DNA of 64,000 nucleotides from Phorcus lineatus. Taxonomy: Eukaryota > Mollusca > Gastropoda > Trochida > Trochidae. The stretch lies in contig OV121090.1 of the NCBI GenBank assembly GCA_921293015.1, positions 19,668,304-19,732,303 of the forward strand. Reading direction: 5' to 3'. Of this stretch, positions 39,201-51,200 are shown piece by piece. The position numbers and the translations under genes were made by a program. Below the pieces are notes generated by a model, which saw only the letters and a list, made by a program, of their open reading frames with translations, was not told the DNA's origin and did not search any database. Numbering within the stretch: position 1 is the first letter of the stretch; every line of letters begins with the position of its first letter.

Positions 39201-42200
39201 ACCACTTGCGTCTCCTCAGCACCCCCAGCAAAGATAGAAAGGACTCTCGGTTTGCTCCGTTCCTGAATATACTCCCGGCACATGTCATACACGGTCTGCG
39301 CCTTCTTCCAGGACGGGACCAGGATCAGCGCCAGTGGCTGCAGAGGATAACAGTTCAAGAGAATTATCAGGTGTACCCACAACCAAAATGTCATTCAACT
39401 CTATGTTACAGTTTCTGAAAAAACTTGTCCCTTTGGAGCATCAGACCTGATATTCACAACAAATGCAATCAAACTTTCAAAAACTTGTCGAAAATTATAT
39501 TTTCAGAAGAATCATCTAGATGAACCCTGAACAAATTAGCTCTGGTTGCAATAGTTTCTGAGTAAGGTTGCCCTAATTGAATGCCTTGGAAGTAAGTAAT
39601 AAAGATGATGTTTCCACGGAAACATATAAAAATTGAATTCATAGAAAGTTCTAAATGGGCATAAGCTTAAGGGAAGTTCATGGTTAAAAAAAAGGGCAAA
39701 GTTTGGTTGATATAGACCAAACGTTCTTCGTGAAAATAGACTAGACATTTCTGCTGACACTGATGAACTCACCCCATTGCCTACAGGCACATCAATGTAA
39801 GGGGAGGTCTCAAACAGTTGGGTCAACAATGGCAGCAGATAGGCTAACGTCTTTCCAGTCTTAGGTGGCGCAATGCCCACAAAATGGCGCCCCCTTCGAA
39901 CAACCGGCCAACCATAGACCTGGATGAGTTGAGGACCCTCAAACTTCTTCTTGAGGAAGGTCTAAAACAGCAAGCATGAAATATCTCCAACCTATGACAC
40001 TCGAGGAAAACGCATGTAATTGGAACATGCTGCATTTACCGTTTTCTCCTTAGCAAAAACATTTACAAGATATAAGAGAGGTTAACTCTTCAATACTATT
40101 TTGTACCACTAAGGGATATATATATCCATGAGATAATTCAATGAAAGTATTGAGGAAGGCAGAACCCATATCATATGGGATTGTCTACTTAAATAATTCT
40201 ATCAGTTCTTTACTTAATCCATTTTTACTTACTGACATTCTAAAACTCCTGTCGACAGTATTTCTCTTCAAATACAGTATTTAAAGTCATTTCTTCCAAA
40301 ATACCAATCATGCAATGCAATAAGGAAATCGTTTTTGGCAATCAAAGGTAAAAATACTTGAAACCTTCCTGATTTAAGAATGTGACAGTTAGAACTTCTA
40401 GATTATTCAAAACACTCAAAATTGGTGATGATAATAAATACCCAAGTAATATACCTGTTTGACAAGCTCTGCGAATGGCAGGTTTTCGAAGTCAGTGATG
40501 AGACTAGGTTTGGCTAGCCCATGGTACACCACTCCGAGGTACGGTTTGCTCTCGGGGAGATCCGGACGTGTCGTCTGAGAAGATGTACAAGAATTAATTC
40601 AAATAACAAACTTGGAAACCCTTGAAATATCTACCATGTATTTACAATTTCACAGATGCATCCTTTTAACAATCATTGGCGCTAAAAGGTCATAAACATA
40701 AACATTAGTACCTTCAAGACATCAGTTATGCAAATTCAGTTTTACATTTTATTGATCCTGGTTTTCTTTCCTATTATATTGAGATATAAATTCTTTAAGC
40801 TGTCTAAGAGCAATTGAGATTTTATCAAAATTCCAAACTTGTTTCACGAAATAATGCAAAAATTCTGAGGTGCCAATGAACAGGAATCACCCTTAATATG
40901 ATAAGATGAAGCCACTTGCTTAACAATCTAGTTGAAACTGATTGAGGTCATGTTCACCTGACCTTTGACTAATTTTGAACCGACCAATAAAATGAGGGCA
41001 GGAAGACAGCTTTCAACCAATCAAAGACGGGTTTCTTTTGCATCTTGGTTAATGTCACATCCTGACGTTTACCCTACGTTTGTCTATATTTATCCTTGAA
41101 AACTTATTTTGTAATTTTTTGACCAAATGTGTTGATTTGCTTTTGCAGAAATTACCAAATAAACAACCCGAAAATATTCGTCATCATTATCAGTACAGAA
41201 TTTATGCTGTCATGATATTTTTTCAAAATAATTCACTTGGAAACATTGGTAACATTCGGATTTTGTAATCGAGGTGCAAAGAACGGCAAAACATTCGCAT
41301 TGACCCGCGATTCGAAGAGCTGGGCCAGCACTTTTTTGATTGGCTGATGTTCGCGCCTGCTCGACACGGAATATACCTGTAATTCGCTAGATGTAATAAC
41401 GGACTTCGGGACGTATTATATTACAGCTAGTTTTAACTAGATTGCTTGCTTAAGTTATGATATGATAGAATCTTCTAGAACAAGCAGCTGAGGAGCTAAA
41501 TAGCTTACAACCTGCATTCTTAATCTCAAAAACTGATCTTAATGACTTAACCATATTGAATTGAATTCTTACCCTTGGCAAAATGGGTGCCTCGTGTTGA
41601 CCTGCATTAGCAGAGAGACTCTCCAACAATCTGATAAAAGTGTTATCATTATAATATCAGTGTTGTCACCTACTGGCAAGTAAAATTCTTTAATTCAAAT
41701 AATAAAAATGAAATTTGACACAGAAAAGTAGCTGTCAGTATCAAAAGTTTCCCTGTCTACAGAAACCATCATGTATTACTCATAAGATGAAACATAAGTA
41801 CTGACATATTTTTCTATGAACACATGTACACTCACTTTCACCAACGATTGTTCAGCGCGCATATTTCGTGGTCTGTGACATCATAAATCATAAATAAATA
41901 GTTCATGATGTCACTGAAGCAGGCTGTTGTTGCCAGGGAAACAGACTGTATTCTGGTTATTTCCATATGATTAAATAAGAATAAAATCAATAATAAAGAA
42001 ATCATTAGAATTAGAATTGGAGGTGTGTCATATGAATTTTATGAAACTTGTTCAAATTTGTATATAACCCTTGCCCTTACACATAATAAAAAAATTCCCA
42101 CACTTACTCAGATAAAAATCTCTATATATCCTTAAGGTTTGGACATATAATGATACAAATTTTAAAAGTAGTCATATTTTGGTGAGTGGGCTACATAAGA

Positions 42201-45200
42201 ACAAAAGTAATCAGATATAACTATCATTGGATATTGTGGAAGTCAGTGCCCTTAGAACTAGAGGTGTATGATCACAGTGACCTTGAACTTCAACAATCAT
42301 TTGAATCGTAAAAGGACTTACCTCCTGCCGACCTCCTTGCCCTTCCTAGCGACCCACTCCTCGGTGCCTGAAGGAGCAGCACACATATCTGGTGCTTCAC
42401 TGAACCTGTAGCAGGGAATTAAACGTCTTAACCTTTCATTCAACCTCTGAGAGACCTGAACTCAACATAGCTGCCAGCTAAAGATTCCTAAGCAGTGTGT
42501 TTAGAGATGGGTTGCTAGGGAAATGTGTTCTCTTTGGATTGGTTTCCTTAAAAAGCTTAGCTAGTCAAGGGATGTCTATTTTCATTTCAGATGGTCTTTC
42601 TTTTACCCATACCAAGGATTTGTCAAAATGACCCCTCATCTGAGGAAGATACAAATACGAACCTTGTAATTAGCTTTAAGGTGACTTCAACCTAATGCTA
42701 AAAAAAGCCCAAGGCTATCTTCACTACAATGTGTGATTATCAGTAAACCATCACATATCTGAAAAAGGAAATATTGCTTGATTGAATTTTGTTTCAATTT
42801 CTCAATGGTTACCCTCACAATTGAAAGAAGTTTTTGTGCATTTATAATTCATTGATGAAATTTTTTTTTATGGCTCGTTAAAAATATAAAGGTAATGATA
42901 TATACTGAAAATATTTAAAAACTTAATGTATTGCAAACAAATACTCTCCATTGCAATTTACACTACTGTCCAAGTGAGAATCCTATCTGAGTCTATGTCT
43001 TGTATATCTCAAAGCTGTGAGTTGATTTCAACTTAATAAGTTGACCTTAGCACAATCATAACACTCACCAAAGGTGACCTTAGTACAATCATAAAACATA
43101 CATAATAAGTCAAGTAAAGACAGTTTGTGCAGAGAGCAGCATATAGCATGAATTACTTGTCTCAGGTACATCTTAATAACAGCATACCACAACAAATAAT
43201 TTTGAAACTTAGGGCAACCAGATTAAAATAAAACATTTTATTGACTGTATTTCTAACCTGAGGTCATCTATAAAAAAAAGCAGGTCATGAAGCAAAAGTC
43301 AACAATGGTTAGATTAATTAGTGTTAATAATTTTTCTAACATGCAGCCATTAACAGTTTAAAAATGAAGCCAGCTCAAAAATGAAGAACACCAAGCTTTG
43401 AGGAAGGCACCTTGTTAAAGGGTTGAAGCTGATGTTATTACTTACACTGCCAAGAAATAACCTCTCCTGCAAACCCATGTCTGTCTCTCAATAAAAAAAA
43501 CAAGAACTTACTATCCAGGATCAATGTTAGCTGACCACAGACACGATGTTTCAATGAGATGTCATGCAATTCTTGCCATGCAAATTCAAAGTCAACAACA
43601 GTCAAAATCTGCTTATGATGATCAAAGTCTGAGCACCTTGGCGTCTTAATATTGAAAATACTTTCCCTACTTCATTTTAACAGCCTTTTCCAGTCATAAG
43701 GCAAACAAATTTTTGAACTGTCATTTTCATTTTGTAAGGCAAGCGTTGCTTTCTTCTACTAATAGTAGGCACCGTATAACGTTTTTTTTAAAAATGTCAT
43801 TCCTTAAATTTTTCAAGATTATGCAAAATTATTTTCCTCAATATTTTCTACGACCTTATTTTCTGTTGTAGTACTTTATGCAGCCATTTTAGTGTGAACA
43901 ATACTTGACAGTTTCAACCATTAGCTACTTTAACATACTTTAATCGTTCAAGTTCGGGAAATTGATTCATTAATTCATTTTCTTGGTATGATTGTTAGAA
44001 GTTCTCAAATCTATAATAAAAATGATTTATTTGCAATTGATATTTGGTTTTGTCTTTGGGAGAGATTTATCTCCCCTCCAAACCTGCTACAGCTACTTTA
44101 ATGGCACCAGTCTACAGCATGCAAAAACCCGTTCCAAATTACCTGACATAGTTTGAGTCCTGGCTGTTCATCGAGCATGTCGACCCAGATTTCTTAAGAA
44201 TCGACCTACAATATTACGTTCAAAGTATTTAAGTCCTTGCTTTTGATTTCCACTTAAAGGGGCAGTGGCATGTTTTTTGAAAAGTCTATTTCTAAAAAAT
44301 CTTCCCCAATAAAGATTAGTTTATGCTAATTAATTATCATTCAGAGGGCCAAACATCTCATTACATTTATCTCATAATCTGGTCATCCCTACTCATAGAA
44401 GAAATAGTACCTAGCAAAAAGTACTGGCAGTCACTTTTTAGTGAACACCTTTCAATCATTTGACGTTGAGAAATGGATTTTCAATAGATTAACTAAACAT
44501 GGCTCCTTTATATCAAAAACATTGTCTTGAAATGTTTATCAATCTTGTTAGATCATTTTATTTTATTACTGCCCCTTTAAAACTAGATGTGTTTTGAAAC
44601 ACTCATGCCCTTGGATATATAAAATGTCAAAATATCAAACACTGACAAATCGAATGGTTTTTCCCCCAAAAATTCCCATTGCAGACAAAATGTGATAGGA
44701 GGGCTGATAAAAAGTAAAATGGTAACTTGGCTATAATTATAAATGACACTATTTTACTTGATCAAATACTTGATTTTTCATTCCGAATTCAGTTATTATA
44801 TAATCATACACATGGTTGAAATTCAATTCTGAGTAGAAGATGTGTCATTCCAAAAGACATTAAGAGATACAGGCCCCTCTAAGTATTTGAAGGAAATACA
44901 TCAAATTTGAAGGAAAACAGTGCTTATTAAAGAAGCTGGAAGGAAACTCAGCTTTATCACGAAACAAACTCGTCAATATCTGTGATAGACGGTAATAATA
45001 GAAATTTTGTGTCCTTAGTGGAAGGAACATCGTCCCACTCTTGAAGGAACATCGGTAGATCCATTTCCTTCAATTACTGAGACTGAGATTAAAGTTGTTA
45101 ATCCTTTCTTTGAGCTCAGAATGAAAGGATAGGACAATGTTTCAACTTGCGATTCTTGACTAGAAACTTTGTGAAGAGGACAAAAAGTCATTATTACTAT

Positions 45201-48200
45201 CATTGTTATTGTTGTTATCATCATCATCATTATCTCCATCTTATATCATATCATTCAGTTTGAGGAAAAAGAGGTTCTAGTAGGATGAAAATGAGAGGAT
45301 ATATATACAACAGCGCGGATTTTGATATTGACATAAAGGTAAACAAAATTCCATTCATTTATATGTAAATAAAGATTTATCAAAGAACATTTCTCAGCTT
45401 TAAAGGGCAGCAGAAGAAAAAAACACAGGTAAAAGAGGCAATCAACTTAAATGACTAAGTATTCCAAAACATTCATAACAATTGAAATATAGATTAGATA
45501 ATGCCTGGATGAAGGAAAATATCATCTATTAAAAACTAAATTGCTTTTACTTACAAATAAACTACAACTTAAAAGTGCAGCAGCTCTTGAGGAGATCATA
45601 TACAATGTGAAAAGTTTGTGACTGAAATACAATGCCATTAGCCAATTAGCCTAAAAAGACTCATGAGCTAAGAGCAAGATAAATGAATGAAAACTTACCC
45701 AATTTTAGCACTAGACTTGTTTGCACATTTTGGAAGACGAGAGGGCACAAATATGTCCATGTATTCCTGTCCCGCCTCTGACACACTGTTCCTCTGTGAA
45801 CAGTCACCTGCCGAGTTCATTCCCAAAGACTTTGCTCTCATCAAACTTGCAAGAGATGAGGATTTTGAACCATCGCCATCCGACTGAACCAAAGAGCTTG
45901 ATGTCTGTTGTCCTGGTTTCCCTCTAATGGCCTCAGTATCAGACACATTTGAGAACGAATGTCCTCGTCCGAGAACCATTTTCTTTGAAAGTTCAGAGTC
46001 TGACACTGTTTCACCTTTCAGCAAGTTTTTCATTCCTCGGCTCAAAGCTGAAGTGGTTTCAGAGTTTCCTGAAGAAATGCTTGCCCTTTCCAAGGAATTG
46101 TACTCCTCTTTCCCCGAATCCTCCCATCCTAGAACTCTCCCCCTTCCCCGTGAAAACGGTTTCTTGGTCATTTGGCTCAAGAGTCCAGTTGGGACATCTG
46201 TATCACTAAGGGCAACGGGTTGTTGCGGGTACAGTGGAGTATTGTCTCTAAGATATTCTGAATCAGAGTGTACCGTTTTTGGAATGGCGCCATTACAGTT
46301 TGGGGATCTCTGGTATAAGACTTCTTCAAGCTTTGGCATATTATTCAAACTGTTTGAATAAACTCTTCCATTCTCAATGTCCAGAACTTTTTTACAGAAG
46401 TCTGTTGTATGCACTTTTTTCTTTAGTCTTCTTGGTTCATAAGATTCTGAAGTGACCTCTGAAAAATGAATTTCCTAAAAATGATAATCTTAATTCCCTG
46501 ACTGTTTCATGATAAATTAATCAGGTATACCGCCATTTAATATATCAGCACTATAACCTCCAGAGCTAATCTCTTGTTCAATTGGGTTTTTTTTTCACTG
46601 GATACTATGATTTCGAGGATTTCTTTTAGAATTCCATTCAATTTTCTTTCGAATAAAATTTACATTTAGTGAAATTTGATAATTCTAAATCTTCCACCGA
46701 ACGAATGCAATCAAAAAGAATTTCAATTTTGAAAATTCACTATTTAAAGTGGTGATGCATTGTTGATTTGCAGAAGACTGGTTTTTCCAAGTCTCCTCAA
46801 TCCGCCAAATGTGGAACCATTGTGTGACCTGGCAAGATCTTACCCCATCTTCTTCTAAGTACTGACTAGGAAATAGTTTAAATTATTAGAATTTCTGTTC
46901 ACAAACCTTCTTCCTCTTGTGGTATTGCTGGATTTTCAATCATGGCTGCGTACTCTTTTTCACACAGCAGATCGTTAACACAAACCTCTCCTTCGGACAA
47001 GGACACAAAGAGTTTCACATACACGATCCCTCGACTCACGTGGATTATCTCTGCCATACGTCGCGACGAATCTGTAATGAAGAGAAACATCTTTTGATAG
47101 TTAAGAGGAATTTAAGAAAACTTAATGAAAAAAAAAAATTTATTTTTTAAGATATTTGAAAATTGAGAGATTTGAAACTTGTGAAGACAAAGAATTGGAA
47201 AAAACTTGAAATTCGAGATACCTAGAAATGAGATCAATAGAAGATTGGGATCAGTAAATTTTATTTGTGAATTGAAAAGACTATAAATTGAGATCAGAAA
47301 TGATTGTGTAGAAGGAATGCCTCATATATTTTTCTCTTTTTTTAAAACAAGTTGTTATATTTGACATCAGGAGATACAAAGAGGTTCTCTACTTCTTCAC
47401 CTGATCTGTTAAATAATTTTCACTCATTAGTATAACAAAAACATTAACACATGAGGTATTATTCCCCCATCCCTTCACTTTGAAATTTCTACCAACTCTC
47501 TTCCTCATTTAACTATGTGTATACTTATAACCAATAAATCATGACTAGTACCCTTGAAATTGATCAATTTCGATGAAAACCATGAAGAAACTTTATGAAC
47601 CACCTTGCCTGCCTAAGCCCCCTGACAGTAGCCAATCAGGTGGGGTTTTACAACCAAGCTTGTGTGTGATTGGTCCATACCCGGTGTAACAAAAAACATG
47701 AGGAGGAGCCTTCCATTGGTATGTTCAACTTCCCTTCAGGCACCTGATTATCTTATTAGCACCAAGCAAGATAGTTCAAATCAAAAGCTGTGAGAGGAGC
47801 AAGGTTAACATTGGAGGTTTATCAGAACCATAACCTTTGGTTGTTGCAGATGTATAAAAATTCTCAAGAAAACATATAGGATTTAATATAATAACAATAA
47901 TGACAATTTCTACTCCAAAATCTGATGCCAAGACTGCTCATAGACTGAAATTTACTACGCTGAAGTAAGTAGAGCTTTCGAGGCATCTATCAATAGTTCC
48001 ACACTTTCCATGTTCAGGTACCCAATTATACAGCTGGGTTGACTGAGTGCAATTGGATGAACATACCATTAATTAGGCTCTCCATGAAGGAAACAGCCGA
48101 GATGTCCCATTTTTTACTGCGTCTGAAATATAATTTCAAAACTATGACCAAGATCAAACATGAATATTTTCATGAACAATACCGAAATCTGGAATAACTT

Positions 48201-51200
48201 GGGACTGATTCTGTATATGAAGTAAGTCAATAAAATACCAAATTTGAGCGGTCATTAAATATAAAGGAATTACAACTTATTAACAACAAAATTTACTGGA
48301 CTGCACATTGGCTGAAAGTGACTGTTCAACCTACATTGAAGACATCTGGTGTATTTGGCATCACATGAAAAAACCTTGAGGTTCATTCCCACAACTTTAA
48401 ATGGAAATAATAAATGAATTTGTTTATAATCAATCTAAAATGAAGAATAAAACTTATCAGGAGTACCTTGTCATGGTTTTTCTTTTTGTTTTGTCAATAA
48501 TTATACTAGTAAAATTTAAATCCTGTTTAACCCTCATAACATGTTCCAATTGCAGTGTAACATAATCATGTATAATCTAAAAAGTTAAAACAGGAATTTT
48601 TAAAGAAATTATCTCAGCAGTCACATTCATCACAGTTTTTATTTATTAGCAACCTATTGTATGGCGTCTATAGCCTTGACCATATGGTTAAGCAAATCGG
48701 ACAAAATGGGAAGCTACTACCCTTCTATTGGCTGTCGGCTTTTTCTCATGACAATACAACGGCTGTTACAGTTTTAGGAATATTATCTTTTCCGAAGTCA
48801 ATATCAGAGAGGGATGTGTACTTACTCTTTCTTGGCGACGATATCATTCTCGATTGATGTTGCTAGGGTGAGGGGCTCCACCCCCCACAGTGAATATGTC
48901 TGGAGTTGTTCTGGCACCTCTTGACAGTACGCAGGCAGCTGACGAAGCCTGTATTTCAAAAATTTAATATTAACAGATTTATTGCTATGATGACATAATT
49001 TGAGACATTTTCTTTTCAACAGAAAAATCTGCTACAATAAAGCAATAATCCAGTATGATGGATATCATACATGTCACATCCAAAAGTGGTTTTTTTCCAT
49101 AAGTATTCGTTCATTTTTATAGTCTTACACAACCTCTGAAAATACTGTCTTAGCCTTTAAGTGAACTATGTCCGATCATCCTTGCAATGAAAAAAAAATG
49201 TTTCATTGACAGCTCAAACTAAATAAATAATTTCAGATATTACTGCTGCCTACATGTAAAAATTCTGTTTTCAGGGGTTGGTATGTCAGAAAAATTAAAA
49301 TCTTTTCAATTTTTTAATCTTCATCCAATATCAGCAAGCAAGGGAGTCTTTCTGTCCTCTATTAGTCAAATAGAGATAAGACAAACTTATCATAAAGGCA
49401 AGAACTTGATATGCTTGTGCTTGAACAACATCAATGTATGCAGAGATGCCAACCCCTAATTGATGCAATTAGTAATGTCATGGGTCACAATTAGTAGTTT
49501 GAAGTATTATATATTAGTAGTCAACTAAAATAAAATCATGTTTGACATGTATGGGGCGCACAGACAAGCAAAACGGAATCCAGTTTGATTCAACCTGCTT
49601 GAAAAGTCAATATGAAACTGAAACCCGTTTCGTATTATCAAAGAGAATGGTCACGTGGTTAAAGCATTCCCACATGATAGTTTTTTCCCATTATTTTCTG
49701 CCGAACATTGAGAGTGTGTTATATTCGAGGTATTGAAATTACTCGCAGACTTCTGATATACATTTTGTAAAACGTTACTTGCATTGATCCTTGTAAAAGT
49801 ATATTATAAAAAGTGAATATTAAATCGAAAGGTAAAGTCGGCAAATCAGCGAAATAAAATGTTTGGTCTGGGTATCTATGCTTTTTAAATCTTAAGTGAG
49901 TTGTAGAGCTTATAAAAATTCGTAGAATTTCTAGAGCAATCGTATTGGCATAATTAGAGTACAAAATTCGTAGCGATTACGATAAAATTGTAGAGGTTGG
50001 CATCTCTGATGTATGACTCCTAAGAGGTAAATTGGGTAAATTGTGCTGAAAACCTTACTAAATGCACCCACCCTGACACAGGAATAAGCTCCTCCTGTCC
50101 GTGGTCAATGAAGAAACAACTGTAACAAAAAAAGGAAAATAAATCAATGTTAGTTAGTAGTTGGCAAACTAAAAGGTCATTTGGTAACTCATGAAACTAA
50201 TTTAACTCAATTGGTTCCAACTGAACGCCCTGTAAACTCAAGAGGTTTTGCAAATATTACTGCGACCCTCACAAGATATTCACACTCAATAACCACTAGT
50301 AATGTCGCTGACAGCACAATTCCCTCCTTCACGTCATTTTTTTTCTTTCAATTTCTGATATTCAATTTCACATCCCTCTCTGCAAGTGTAATTGATAAAA
50401 ATACTTTCAACCACACAGACAAATTATCAAAACTGTGAGAAATGAGTACTTAAATAGCCGCTAACCTCGACTTTATCACTTCTCGATTTTCGTTCAAAGA
50501 TTTTTCAACAAAATAAGAACTGGGCTTGATTTTTTTTAATTTGTCCAATACACACCTATAATTAGCCTTACATTAAGACAGTGTCATTATCGGCTGTGGA
50601 AAACCCACCTGGGCTGGGGGCCATAAAATTTGCATGGGTGTAATATAATAAACAGACTGTGAAGAGTGGGGCTGCATCAGTATTTCAACTGAAATACCTC
50701 CTTAAATAATTGTTTAATTACCATTGATGTGGATATCTTTTTTACACCAAACAATTAATAGTGTTACATCATCAAATGATTTATCTTACTGAGTGGAAAA
50801 CATTCTCTGAAAATTGTTAATTATTGTTTTTTTTCTGTAATATTGTACAGATCATGAGGCAATGATTCTGTTTATGACGTCACAAAAAGGGCATGTGACC
50901 AGTCATGCATTCACTGGTTTGTGGCCAGATTGATCTAAGCTGCCCATCAAAAGTGGCATTCAAAAACGGCTTTCATTACCAAACTGAACATATTTTTAAG
51001 ACATTCATATATTCCAAAGAAAATAGTAAAATATGTTTGTGGTTATGTAAACTTTAAATCTCCATACACGATATTACAAGGGACAGCATGTGAATATTCT
51101 ATAGAATGAGCTTTCTTCAGAAATGTATCAATCACTCATTAAAATTGGATTGACATGAAAATTCATACCCCTAAGGAAACCATAACTACTGCAGATTTGA

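Noticed and set aside
45687..46361. Open frames of 66-144 codons on the plus strand opposite TDRD12 exon 8
   Set aside because: They are antisense shadows of the 253-codon exon, which has correct phase and splice sites on the other strand.
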